This document shows, one piece after another, positions 33,597-41,630 of a stretch of 64,000 nt of DNA. The stretch covers positions 1 to 64,000 of the forward strand of contig NZ_QYUP01000149.1 of NCBI RefSeq assembly GCF_003590855.1, written 5' to 3'. Source of the stretch: Massilia cavernae. GTDB taxonomy: Bacteria; Pseudomonadota; Gammaproteobacteria; Burkholderiales; Burkholderiaceae_D. The notes under the pieces are model-generated. The model saw only the letters and a program-made list of their open reading frames with translations. It made no database searches and was not told the DNA's origin. Each line of letters begins with the position of its first letter. Position 1 is the first letter of the stretch. The position numbers were made by a program, and so were the translations under genes.

Positions 33597-33740
33597 TCAG
33601 GCTGCGGCGGCTTTGAGGACGCGGTAGACGCTGGACGGGATGCCACGTCCTGCCGCAAGCTGTCGTGACGCCAAGTCTGCTTTACTCTTTTTCCCGACTG
33701 AATGTCGAGGATACTTGATTCCGAATTGCAACAAGCCCAT
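33597..33740 (-). pseudogene. Serine-recombinase C-terminal HTH scrap
   Basis: A 47-codon frame ends KKSKADLASRQLAAGRGIPS then SVYRVLKAAAA. This is the C-terminal helix-turn-helix seen in resolvase/invertase proteins (S-VYRVL motif). No catalytic domain is attached. Possibly the tail of a former recombinase, separate from the intact one at 34017. Confidence 0.4.
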
Positions 33741-33810
33741 AATCGCCGTGCAACACTGTAAATTTATTATCGTTTCACCGACCGATTTTTAACCAAGGTA
33801 GGGAGTGTAA

Positions 33811-33966
33811 ATGAACGACAAGTGGGATTTTTACAAAGATAATTCGGATAGCTGGCGCTGGAGGCGTACTGCCCCGAACGGAAACATCGTGGGTGCCTCT
33901 TCGCAGGGCTACTCCAACAGGTCGGATTGCGTAGAGAATGCGCGTCGGAACGGGTATACAGGCTAA
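33811..33966 (+). CDS. Single-repeat YegP/DUF1508-like protein
   Basis: A 51-residue protein: WDFYKDNSDSWRWRRTAPNG then NIVGASSQGYSNRSDCVENA. The W-F-Y-K-D...W-R-W pattern and GYSNRSDCVENARRNG are those of the DUF1508/YegP fold, here as one repeat rather than two. AGGTAGGGAGTGTAA precedes ATG 33811. The family function is unknown; it often appears in phages and mobile islands. Confidence 0.75.
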   Translation: MNDKWDFYKDNSDSWRWRRTAPNGNIVGASSQGYSNRSDCVENARRNGYTG

Positions 33967-34016
33967 TCTGTACGGGGAAGTTCCTATTCTTGGTGCTTTC
34001 CCCTTTCGCTCCCTCC

Positions 34017-34637
34017 TTACATCATCGCTTTCAGAATTGCAGCTTGCTTCGCTACCGTGCCCCGGCTGCATCCCACTAAGTCCATGATTTCGTTCCAGCT
34101 TGATTGTCCAGCTTTCAGATGCCGCTGGATTAGTGCATTGCGCTCGGTATCTTCGACGCGTCCCTGATACTTCCCTGCTGCCTTCGCCTTCTGTACGCCC
34201 TGTGCTGCGCGTTCACGGCGGATGATGTAGTCCTTGCGACTGATTGCCGCCAGCATGTCGAGCATCATCCCATTGATGGCCGAGAACATACGTGCCGTGA
34301 AGTCGTCGGCTGGCGCGGCCATGATCCATGAAGTCGGGAGGTCGAGTGCTACTACCTTGATCTGTTTGGCGTTCAGGGCTTGCTTTAGCGCGTCCCAGTC
34401 AGTTTCGTTAAGGCGTGAGAGGCGGTCTACTTGCTCGATCAGCAGAATATCGCCGTTAGAGGCGTCTGCGATCAGCTCAAACAGGGCCGGACGTCGCAGG
34501 GATGCGCCTGATTCGTTCTCAATATAGAAGGCAGCGATGCTCAGACGACGGTCGGCAGCGAATGCTTCAAGCTGGCTCTTGGCACGGGTGGCGTCCTGTT
34601 GTTTGGTCGAGGCCCTGAGATATGCACGTACGAACAT
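34017..34637 (-). CDS. Serine recombinase (resolvase family)
   Basis: A 206-residue site-specific recombinase. The catalytic domain has RAYLRASTKQQDA with the nucleophilic Ser, ENESGASLRRPALFELIADA and LLIEQVDRLSRL; the C-terminal HTH is WNEIMDLVGCSRGTVAKQ. ATG 34637 is preceded by GAAGGA; an alternative GTG five codons upstream overlaps that site. It could invert or resolve a segment within the island, but no obvious recombination-site pair was seen. Confidence 0.9.
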   Translation of the reverse strand: MFVRAYLRASTKQQDATRAKSQLEAFAADRRLSIAAFYIENESGASLRRPALFELIADASNGDILLIEQVDRLSRLNETDWDALKQALNAKQIKVVALDLPTSWIMAAPADDFTARMFSAINGMMLDMLAAISRKDYIIRRERAAQGVQKAKAAGKYQGRVEDTERNALIQRHLKAGQSSWNEIMDLVGCSRGTVAKQAAILKAMM

Positions 34638-34855
34638 GGTGTAGTCCTTCACTGGTTGCTGAGCAGGTGAAGTCTATTTTACATGGTATATTAAAATTGG
34701 TCCATTTTAAACGGTACTTTTTAATGGCCCAGCCCTTGAGCTACTGAGCCGGAGGTGGTCTTCCTGATCTATACTCGAAATAGACCAACGCGTAGGTTGC
34801 CTTTAAAGCGCAATGCAATCAGACTATCCCTTACGCTAACTTTGTAGGTTTGTAC

Positions 34856-35725
34856 GTGAAAACGCTCTTAACATCTCCAGCAGAGACGCCAACCCCCGAA
34901 GCCATTTCGGAAACGGACTTCTTTGAAAATGTTCCACCGGGGCAAGCAAAAGAAGTTACTCTTCTTCAAGTTGATCAGGGCGGTTTGCAGAACGCGTACG
35001 CTACTTGGGGACCGAAGGATTTGCGACTTTATTGCACGTCGGAGCAATGCGCGGGGTATCGCTTCTTTCAACACGTTGGCGAATGCCAATATAGGAAGAA
35101 GGGATTGACAACTATGTTCGCAACATTCCGCTGCCGAAATTGTAACAACCATCGAAAACAGTATGCCATTTCGGTTCGACCGACGACTGATGACAAGGTA
35201 GAGATGTTTAAGTACGGTGAACTGCCGCAGTTCGGCCCTCCAAATCCGTCAAAGGTTCTGTCGTTGATGGGGGCTGAAAGGGATGCGTACTTGAAGGGCA
35301 GAAGATGCGAAAATCAGGGACTAGGTGTCGGGGCTTTCGCATACTATCGCCGGGTCGTGGAAAATCAGAAATCTAAGATCATCGGTGAGATTCTGAAGGT
35401 TGCGGAGAAATTGGATGCGGCTCCTGAACTGATAGAGGATCTGAGAGCTGCCAAGCAAGAAACGCGTTTTACCGAGGCTCTGAACCGTATTAAGCACGGT
35501 CTACCTCCCATTCTTCTAATCGACGGTCATAACCCGCTAACCCTCTTGCATTCTGCGCTGAGCGAAGGACTACACGCCACAAGCGATGAAGCATGCTTGG
35601 AATTGGCGACGAGTATTCGGGTAGTTCTTACGGAGTTAGTTGAGCGTATGGCTACAGCCGTGAAGGAGGAGGCGGAACTCACGTCTGCCGTTCAGCGTCT
35701 CCTCAAAGTTGGCGGGAAACGCTAA
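34856..35725 (+). CDS. Zinc-ribbon protein of unknown function
   Basis: A 289-residue protein. Near residue 60 is a split zinc ribbon (LYCTSEQCAGY, then FRCRNCNNHRKQYA), followed by a helical region beginning GRRCENQGLGVGAFAYYRRV that resembles DUF4145-like proteins of uncertain role found in defence and mobile loci. GTG 34856 is preferred to TTG 34850; neither has a strong ribosome binding site. Divergent from the recombinase gene across a 218-base AT-rich gap. I do not assign a function. Confidence 0.7.
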   Translation: MKTLLTSPAETPTPEAISETDFFENVPPGQAKEVTLLQVDQGGLQNAYATWGPKDLRLYCTSEQCAGYRFFQHVGECQYRKKGLTTMFATFRCRNCNNHRKQYAISVRPTTDDKVEMFKYGELPQFGPPNPSKVLSLMGAERDAYLKGRRCENQGLGVGAFAYYRRVVENQKSKIIGEILKVAEKLDAAPELIEDLRAAKQETRFTEALNRIKHGLPPILLIDGHNPLTLLHSALSEGLHATSDEACLELATSIRVVLTELVERMATAVKEEAELTSAVQRLLKVGGKR

Positions 35726-35748
35726 CCGTACTAAGGTCGTGCCGTTGC

Positions 35749-35913
35749 TCAGAACGGCAGGATGCCAGCGGCGATGTCGGCCTGTGCTGCTGCACGATCC
35801 GCACGCTCAGCTTCAGTGTATGCGGCTACCACGGCTTCGTACTTGGCACGCCGATGGGCGGTGATCTGCTCCGGGGTGAGACCTTCGTGAGCCGGGTCCG
35901 GGGCTGTCTGCAT
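35749..35913 (-). CDS. Small hypothetical protein, phage-like, possibly a fragment
   Basis: A 54-residue frame: MQTAPDPAHEGLTPEQITAH, then a charged Ala-rich helix (AAYTEAERADRAAAQADIAA) ending GILPF. The frame stays open upstream of the ATG to a stop at about 35970, so it may be the tail of a longer phage protein. It occupies most of the 370-base gap between neighbours. Confidence 0.4.
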   Translation of the reverse strand: MQTAPDPAHEGLTPEQITAHRRAKYEAVVAAYTEAERADRAAAQADIAAGILPF

Positions 35914-36097
35914 GAGGATGCTGTACTTCGTAATGTGCAGAGCCTGCAGTGAAACCGGTACCGTCGCCTAGTAGCAATAGCGGGTCAGGATTGACAGGGA
36001 GATCAGGTTCATAATTTACACATCAACGCGAAAAATGTTGTTTCGGCAACATTGAAGTGTTACCGTTGATGCTCATATCATTTGAGTGAGGTAACCG

Positions 36098-36739
36098 ATG
36101 CTTCTTGTTTTATTTGTAGTCTGTGTGGCGGTTGCAATTGTTGTGGCCGTTATGGTCAGTGCGGCAAACAATAAGAAGGAACTACGCGAACAGATATCTA
36201 CGTTACCCGACTTCAGCAAAAGCGAAGTTCTCGCAAGTGATCGCGCTGCCATAGCGTGTAGTGTTGAGTCGGGAAGATTTGCAGTCGGGTTACGCGACAA
36301 CGGGATAGTCAAGGTTAAGGTGCTCCCCGCAGATACCTTTATCAGTGTAGAAGTTGAGCAGGTTGGCGAGGCGTCGGTGTCGAGAAAGACAGGGTTCGCT
36401 AAGTTTTCAACTAACTCTGGACCGAAAGAGATCAACTTGTGCGTCCATTTTCGCGATACAGAGTTTCCAGTGTTGCGGGTTTGCCTTTTCGTCAGAGTCG
36501 ACGAGACTGCTCTCGGGGAACTCAGTGCTATGAAGATGGGCAGGGATTGGGAGTCAAAAATCTTGGCAGTTGCTCACACCTCAACCACGCGTGCCGTACC
36601 ACTTATTCAAGATGACGTTAAGGCGATTTCGCCTCCCGGCGTTGCTGCCGAGGTTAGTGCACTTCACCGATTGCTGGTTGAGGGCGTGTTGAGTGAAGAG
36701 GAGTTCCGAGAAGCGAAATTAAAGGCGATCAGTCGTTAA
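36098..36739 (+). CDS. Membrane-anchored SHOCT-domain protein
   Basis: A 213-residue protein with one N-terminal membrane helix (LLVLFVVCVAVAIVVAVMVS), a cytosolic beta-rich middle and a C-terminal SHOCT motif (LHRLLVEGVLSEEEFREAKL). SHOCT tails often mediate oligomerisation or membrane association. TGAGGTAACCG precedes the ATG. Middle domain not recognised; a sensor or effector role in the island is possible. Confidence 0.65.
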   Translation: MLLVLFVVCVAVAIVVAVMVSAANNKKELREQISTLPDFSKSEVLASDRAAIACSVESGRFAVGLRDNGIVKVKVLPADTFISVEVEQVGEASVSRKTGFAKFSTNSGPKEINLCVHFRDTEFPVLRVCLFVRVDETALGELSAMKMGRDWESKILAVAHTSTTRAVPLIQDDVKAISPPGVAAEVSALHRLLVEGVLSEEEFREAKLKAISR

Positions 36740-36777
36740 CTGTGTGCCCGGTAGATACGGTCGGGCTACCGTCCCCG

Positions 36778-37017
36778 TTACGGGTGCAACATCTCCCACA
36801 ATTCCATTCCGACGGCTTGAGCCAAGCGTTCCATGCTGTCCACGGAAATGTTCCGCTCTCCCCGTTCTACTTGACCTATGTAGGTGCGGTGCAGCCCAGC
36901 CTGCTCGGCCAAAGCTTCCTGAGACAGGTTCAACGCTTCCCGGGCATGCCGAAGGACCAGTCCGAACTGAATCTTGGCTGGTTGTCGCTGTGTAGGTTTC
37001 GTTTTATCAGATTTCAC
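36778..37017 (-). CDS. XRE-family regulator
   Basis: A 79-residue single HTH domain: FGLVLRHAREALNLSQEALA then EQAGLHRTYIGQVERGERNI, a Cro/CI-type fold. Starts at GTG 37017 without a clear ribosome binding site. Convergent with the SHOCT gene and divergent from the exported-protein gene at 37144, one of which it may control. Confidence 0.85.
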   Translation of the reverse strand: MKSDKTKPTQRQPAKIQFGLVLRHAREALNLSQEALAEQAGLHRTYIGQVERGERNISVDSMERLAQAVGMELWEMLHP

Positions 37018-37143
37018 GCACAGTAGCGTGAGAGGAGGATGACTTTGGGTCTACAGACTTTGAGTAGCATGTGATAGCATCCGTTCACATCTGCTGGGAT
37101 AGCTTCTCCACAGGTTTTGATAAAAATACGATAAAGGGATGCG

Positions 37144-37734
37144 ATGAAAAAGACATGGATTGCTATGGCACTATTGGCCGGGGCTACCGTTACTGCCACA
37201 ACATCGGCGGTTGCTGTTGAAAAGAAGGGCAAGGCAGCGTCAACGGCAGTCAAGGCGATGCCAGTTCAAGAAGCGAAGCAAGTTGAGCCTATGTCATCGG
37301 ATGAAGTAAAGGCTAATCTTGAGTACATCGACAAGCTGGCAAAGTCAGTTCAAACGTGTCAAATCCTTCACCAAAGCTTGACGGTGATGCTTGATTCAAC
37401 AATTAACATCAAGGTCATCTCGGCTGAGATGGGCATGCGCGGAAGGCGTCTGTCAGAAATGGCCCGGAAAACTTTAGAGAATGAAGCGGCATCCGAAGCG
37501 AACATTCCCGGTGCAGTGCAGTCTTGCATCGCACGGAATAACGATGAGACTGTGGACCCTGCCCGGGGATTCATCCGTGCATTTAAAGACGAAAAGTTGA
37601 AAGGTAAGGCGAAAGAAACTGTGGCTCAGTGGATGACCGCACTTGCATCAAGTGGTACGGACAACTTCGGACAAGAGTCCAGCAAGTTTAAAACCCTTGC
37701 GAACGGCCTAAAGTTCGACCTGTCATTGGATTAA
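37144..37734 (+). CDS. Exported protein of unknown function
   Basis: A 196-residue protein with a signal peptide (MKKTWIAMALLAGATVTATT, cleavage probably after SAVA). The mature part is helical and charged, with two cysteines (QTCQILHQS and VQSCIARNN) that could pair in the periplasm. AAAGGG lies just ahead of the ATG. I do not recognise the family. Confidence 0.7.
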   Translation: MKKTWIAMALLAGATVTATTSAVAVEKKGKAASTAVKAMPVQEAKQVEPMSSDEVKANLEYIDKLAKSVQTCQILHQSLTVMLDSTINIKVISAEMGMRGRRLSEMARKTLENEAASEANIPGAVQSCIARNNDETVDPARGFIRAFKDEKLKGKAKETVAQWMTALASSGTDNFGQESSKFKTLANGLKFDLSLD

Positions 37735-37748
37735 GTGTAGGCGGGCCG

Positions 37749-37775
37749 GAGCCTGAGTGGCGTTAGCTCAGGCTC
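37749..37775 (+). terminator. Hairpin after the exported-protein gene
   Basis: A perfect 9-bp stem, GAGCCTGAG paired with CTCAGGCTC, 15 bases after the stop codon. There is no T run, so termination is uncertain. Confidence 0.5.
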
Positions 37776-38311
37776 AGCCGTGTGCACCGCAAATGGTCCT
37801 ACAGCATGGCAAGGCCATGTCATACATCGAGGTACGAAACCCGTTAGGGCTGCGAACAGCCCCGGCCACTGCTTACGGCACGTTCCACGGAAACTACTCC
37901 AAACGCCCTACATCAAAAAAACATAGCAGGACATGTGCGATAGCTGTTGCATGGCAAAGCTGAGGCAACACATATTGCACGAGCTATGTCGTACTACATG
38001 GCTTCGCCATATTTTTGCAAGATAAGGGCAACCCCGTTAGGGGGGTGTCAGTTAGTCAGTACTGCATGGAATGCGGTAGTTCGAAGCTGTGCAAGGAACG
38101 GCTACGGTCGACACGATAGCCTTCCGGCTACGGCTTTTGCAAAAACTCAAGCTTACGCTAGCCTCGCTTTCGCACGGCTCTTCATTAGGTGGCGTTAAAT
38201 CGCTTTTTACTTGTTGGCACAATTTGCCGTGCAGGTTGACGTTATAGCTTTCTTTGCAGCTACGCAGAATATGCGAGCCTCGCTTCCGCACGGCTCTTTA
38301 TTAGGTGGCGT
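37776..38311. other. Hairpin-rich non-coding stretch
   Basis: About 540 bases with no credible gene but many short perfect hairpins: CATGGC/GCCATG near 37805, GGGCTG-CGAA-CAGCCC near 37848, ATGGC-TTC-GCCAT near 38001 (then a T run), CCCC-GTTA-GGGG near 38034, and TAGCC-TTCC-GGCTA near 38117. Tight loops and repeated pairing suggest a structured RNA or a replication/transfer origin. A 40-bp direct repeat lies at its right end. Confidence 0.5.
38161..38200 (+). repeat. Direct repeat copy 1 (40 bp)
   Basis: Matches 38277-38316 at 37 of 40 bases, same orientation, 76 bases apart. It contains CGCACGGCTCTT and TTAGGTGGCGTT. Not a CRISPR: two copies only and unequal surroundings. Confidence 0.85.
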
Positions 38312-38316
38312 TTAAT
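38277..38316 (+). repeat. Direct repeat copy 2 (40 bp)
   Basis: Second copy of the repeat at 38161-38200. It overlaps the stop codon of the minus-strand gene ending at 38312, suggesting a duplication of that gene's 3' end or a shared binding site. Confidence 0.85.
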
Positions 38317-39085
38317 CCAAATCTGACCAATCGATGTCGGAGGATTGATGCCAATGCTGTTCTGCGACCTTAACCGCTTCGCACTCGATGACTCGGAGGC
38401 ACATTGCCACTTTCTGAGCGTTTCGCAACGAGCCTTTCATTTCCTCTTGAATTGCTTCAGCGGAGAGTACATCCAAGCGTTGGAGAAAACTGACCATCAA
38501 TGTTTTTCCGAATGACCGAGTGTTGCCACCCATGTCAGCACGTACGGTACCGGCAACGATGTCATCAAAGAATGGGAGGGCTACCAGTGCATCCTTGGGG
38601 AAGATGAAACGCTGTAGATAGGGCTTTAGCCGATTTACAACGACTTTCTTCGGCCTACCCCTGCCCGGCTTGGTTGCAGGCAAAATTCCTGGGACTGGAC
38701 AGGCATTTGGGCGCTCGCCATTACAGGGCGCTGCCCGGTGGATGGGTGCATTTCCCTTGGCTTGCGTATGAAGTTCATATTGAAGATGCAGATTTTCCAA
38801 CCATCCGTGAATTTCACGTGCCCGAGCTTGCGACTCCCATTGGGCTCGTCGAGCTTTTGGTCTGGACGCACTCGGCGTTTCCGCCGTCAGTGCAATTGGC
38901 TTACCAGTACAAAGTGCTAGAGGTACACCAAGATCGGAATCTTGATGATAAGGAAGGATAGCTTCGCCGGGATGATTGATGGCGACTGAAGGCCGAAACG
39001 CCGCGTACTGAGGTGCCTCGTAGAAGTTGTTTGGCAGGAACGGCGGGTATTTATGGTGGGGATGGCGGGTTGCTATTTGGGTCAT
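38312..39085 (-). CDS. Hypothetical island protein with AT-hook-like motif
   Basis: A 257-residue protein; AAAGGACTCAACCC precedes ATG 39085, so it is very probably expressed. The middle carries GRGRPKK, an AT-hook-like DNA-minor-groove motif, preceded by a proline-rich low-complexity part. The C-terminal about 110 residues (FIFPKDALVALPFFDDIVAG, then SFLQRLDVLSAEAIQEEMKG) look folded and helical. No family recognised. It could be a DNA-binding protein for the adjacent hairpin region. Confidence 0.65.
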   Translation of the reverse strand: MTQIATRHPHHKYPPFLPNNFYEAPQYAAFRPSVAINHPGEAILPYHQDSDLGVPLALCTGKPIALTAETPSASRPKARRAQWESQARAREIHGWLENLHLQYELHTQAKGNAPIHRAAPCNGERPNACPVPGILPATKPGRGRPKKVVVNRLKPYLQRFIFPKDALVALPFFDDIVAGTVRADMGGNTRSFGKTLMVSFLQRLDVLSAEAIQEEMKGSLRNAQKVAMCLRVIECEAVKVAEQHWHQSSDIDWSDLD

Positions 39086-39970
39086 GGGTTGAGTCCTTTA
39101 TGGTAATGCCGCGAACGGCGCTAGTTGTCTTGTGCATTGCAGGCTTTCAAGGTCATAAAAAAACCGAACTTTCCGGTTAGGGATGCAGTTCGGAATAAGG
39201 GCGGATATCGAGGTCGAGGCATCTTACGCTGCCCCTCAACCGTTTCCACAGACACCGGATTTTGGCATGCATGAGCAGGAAAGTCAAAAAATCTTGACTT
39301 TAACTTTTGTGTGTGCATATAAAGGCTAAACCCCCCTTTGGCGTTTATACATGGCGATACGAGCAGCTCGAATATGAATGGACTAAAGCAGGTGAAATGT
39401 GGGGAATTTCCCCGTGTAGGAATTAACCACAAGCGTCCATTTGCTAACCTCTCGTGTGCTGCTTCAATTCATCGATAGAGTTTGATTAGTCGTGCGGTAA
39501 GTGAGCGAGCCTGTTAGGGGCGCGTAGGGCGCATTGACGCTGCGTACGGAGGGATACTCCAATGAGGTGCCGTTGAGCGACTAGCGACGCTGTACGGCAC
39601 GCTAGGCCCCATTGCTGAGGGGGTACCAATGGAAGCATCCACGGACTTCTCCGGCGTACTGGCTTGAGTTCATCAAGCAGTTTTATCTCTTCCGTTTCGG
39701 TCAGAAGTCTGCTTCTTCCTAGAGGTGTGGGCGGCTTGCGGACGAGGGTGCATGGCTTGGACGTTGGCAGTCCCCATTCCTTCCGGGCGTGCGTAACAAT
39801 GCCGGGGGGGGCTTGGTAGATGCGATTAGAGGCGCTAGGAGGCTTGTGCGAGAGGCGGGCTGGGCTGGTAATCAACTCACTACTATTCGTGCCATAGCGG
39901 GGCTGTGAGGGCCCTGCGTGCGTGCCTGTGGCTAGCGGATGGTGAGAAGACCGCCCATCCACTCTGGATG
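39086..39970. other. Island stretch with weak frames, possible integrase scrap
   Basis: Two minus-strand frames (39121-39432 and 39486-39962) are open but lack ribosome binding sites and plausible folds. The second contains GRSRLLTETEEIKLLDELKP followed by RSPWMLPLV, which resembles the start of a phage integrase catalytic domain and then loses similarity, so it may be a decayed integrase. Otherwise I see only a few short hairpins. Confidence 0.4.
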
Positions 39971-41281
39971 TTATAAAGTTTCATTCGGGGCGTTGGTCAG
40001 TTGGTCGAGTAAGTTGCCCAGCTTCGCCCAGCCTTCCCGCTGTTCGTCGGCGTAGTCATGGCGTTGGTAGATGCGCTGCATCCGGTTCTGTTCCGCGTGG
40101 TTGGTCATGCGCTCGATGATGTGCTGCTCCACGCCGAGACTTTGAAGTAGGGTGGCTCCGGTCCGGCGTAGGTCGTGTGGCGTCCACTTTTCAGTGCCCA
40201 GTACGAGGGAGTCGGCAGCCTTGCTGCGGTTCGTTAGTGGCTTGGATGCCTTCAGTGCGGCTTGCCGGTCGCTGATCTGCTTGGTTGGTGACTTCACGTC
40301 GAGGTGGCATGTGTCGTCTTCGCTGGAAAAGCACCAAGTGCTTGTACCGGTGATAGCCTTCAGGGCTTTAAACCGGCGGATGGCGAAGGCCGAGAGGTGG
40401 ACGGTATGCGCTGGAGCCTTGCCCTTAGTGTTCGCCTCCGGGATGAGCCAAGTGCCGCCTTCTAGGTCCACATGCTTCCATTCCGCCTTGATCGTCTCAC
40501 CGATGCGGGTGCAGCAGGACAGGGCAAGCCAGATTGCAATCTCGGTGGTCTTGACCAATCTGGCCTTTGGAAGCTGTTTCGCAAGTGCCCGGATGTCGTC
40601 GTGTGACAGGACGCGATCCCGCTCGATTTCTTCGTAGTCAGGCTGTGTGATGTCCTGCGGCTTGAGGTTGCAAGTAGGGTCGTCAACAAGCAGCTTCCAA
40701 GGCTTGCGACCATTAGACCATTTGAACATTTGCTTCAAGTTGTTGAGAATGACGACGGCCTTGCGGTTGGTCCCTGTACTGGAGATTGGCAGGAGTAGGG
40801 CGCGTACGTGGCCTTCCTCCAAGTCGCGTAGTTTCATATGGCCGAGGATGGGGAGTACGTCCCGGTTGAACGACCGTGTGAGTTCGGCTCCGGCGTCCTT
40901 ACGTCGAGTGGTAGCAAACCATGCGTCGTAGAGGTCGGCTACCGTGTAGTTGTCTACTGCCTTCTGGGTTGACTGGGCTGCTATCGCGGCGGCGTCCGCG
41001 TCTAGCTTCTGCTGGTAGTTGACGCCTTGCTTGCCCAGTGCGCGTATCTCTGCTGCCTTCGCCCGCGCGTCTAACAGTGAGATGTGAGCGGCGTCCGACT
41101 TCGGGCCGAAGGGCTTAGGCAGGCGGTAGTCGATCTGCTTACCGTTGACTGAGTAGCGAACGATGAAAAGCTTTTCCCCGCTGCTTGTCACGCCGATGAA
41201 CAGGCCGGGGCTGGCGTTATATTTCTTGTAGGTTGCCGCTGGCTGTAGCTTCTGGATCGCCTGTACCGTTAAGTCTGCCAT
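39971..41281 (-). CDS. int: Tyrosine integrase, P4-like (DUF4102 N-terminus)
   Basis: A 436-residue integrase. The N-terminal about 90 residues are the arm-binding DUF4102 domain (LTVQAIQKLQPAATYKKYNA, then LFIGVTSSGEKLFIVRY), the middle is the core-binding SAM-like domain, and the C-terminal catalytic domain has Arg259 (CTRIGE), His369/Arg372 (TPHDLRRTGATLL), His395 (MTNHAEQNR) and a Tyr at 405. It integrates the island at tRNA-Pro. It starts 146 bases from attR and reads into the island. Arm-like repeats lie just upstream of its start. Confidence 0.96.
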   Translation of the reverse strand: MADLTVQAIQKLQPAATYKKYNASPGLFIGVTSSGEKLFIVRYSVNGKQIDYRLPKPFGPKSDAAHISLLDARAKAAEIRALGKQGVNYQQKLDADAAAIAAQSTQKAVDNYTVADLYDAWFATTRRKDAGAELTRSFNRDVLPILGHMKLRDLEEGHVRALLLPISSTGTNRKAVVILNNLKQMFKWSNGRKPWKLLVDDPTCNLKPQDITQPDYEEIERDRVLSHDDIRALAKQLPKARLVKTTEIAIWLALSCCTRIGETIKAEWKHVDLEGGTWLIPEANTKGKAPAHTVHLSAFAIRRFKALKAITGTSTWCFSSEDDTCHLDVKSPTKQISDRQAALKASKPLTNRSKAADSLVLGTEKWTPHDLRRTGATLLQSLGVEQHIIERMTNHAEQNRMQRIYQRHDYADEQREGWAKLGNLLDQLTNAPNETL

Positions 41282-41288
41282 ATCGTTT

Positions 41289-41309
41289 CGTGCCCTATCT
41301 GTGCCCTAG
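41289..41309. promoter_or_regulatory. Candidate integrase arm-type site, right
   Basis: 20 of 21 bases match 31327-31347, with TGCCCTA twice. It lies directly ahead of the integrase start codon, so integrase binding here could also repress its own gene. Confidence 0.55.
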
Positions 41310-41427
41310 AAAAAGTTGGGTTCAATCAATTCATGCTGGATGAGTTTGGATGATTGAAACCGCTAAGTTATTGATTATAGGCGAATAAGCGATGAATGGC
41401 GATGGTGTTAGATAGATAGTTCTTTAA

Positions 41428-41473
41428 ATGGGGTGCAAGGGGTCGTGTGTTCGAATCACACCGTCCCGACCAA
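41428..41473 (+). repeat. attR core (46-bp direct repeat)
   Basis: Exact copy of the tRNA-Pro 3' half at 31216-31261. It lacks the D arm and acceptor 5' strand, so it is not a second tRNA gene. Confidence 0.95.
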
Positions 41474-41507
41474 TAGATTCAACGACTTACGACTCATCCT
41501 GTATATG

Positions 41508-41557
41508 AACCCACCACTGCATATTAGACAGTTGTCTAATATGCAGTGTGGTGGGTT
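41508..41557 (+). terminator. Long hairpin, probable original tRNA-Pro terminator
   Basis: AACCCACCA pairs with TGGTGGGTT and CTGCATATTAGACA with TGTCTAATATGCAG, a 23-bp stem with a two-base bulge and a two-base loop, followed by TGTCATTTG. Before the island arrived this lay about 35 bases after the tRNA, so it was probably its terminator, now 10 kb away. Confidence 0.6.
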
Positions 41558-41630
41558 TGTCATTTGTTGCCCGCGATACCTCAACTGCGTCGACGATGAC
41601 CGTGATGTCGAGGAATGGTGAGGCGCCACG

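Larger units (their letters stand above)
31216..41473. mobile_element. tRNA-Pro-borne integrative island (P4-like integrase)
   Basis: Bounded by perfect 46-bp direct repeats (31216-31261 and 41428-41473), the left one being the 3' half of tRNA-Pro. A tyrosine integrase (39971-41281) lies at the right end and an AlpA-type excision/regulatory gene (31411-31611) at the left. Matching 21-bp arm-like repeats sit just inside each end. Between them are small regulators, a serine recombinase and several unrecognised genes, with lower GC than the flanking core. No capsid, tail, conjugation or clear replication gene is present, so it is a small mobilisable or satellite-like island rather than a prophage. 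Confidence 0.93.

Noticed and set aside
38161-38316. CRISPR array or integron attC pair
   Set aside because: Only two 40-bp copies at one spacing, three mismatches, no cas genes, no integron integrase and no attC pairing pattern.
41428-41473. Second tRNA-Pro gene
   Set aside because: Only the 3' half is present, with no D arm or 5' acceptor strand; it is the attR repeat.
31216-41473. Complete prophage
   Set aside because: No capsid, portal, terminase, tail or lysis gene is visible in the interval.
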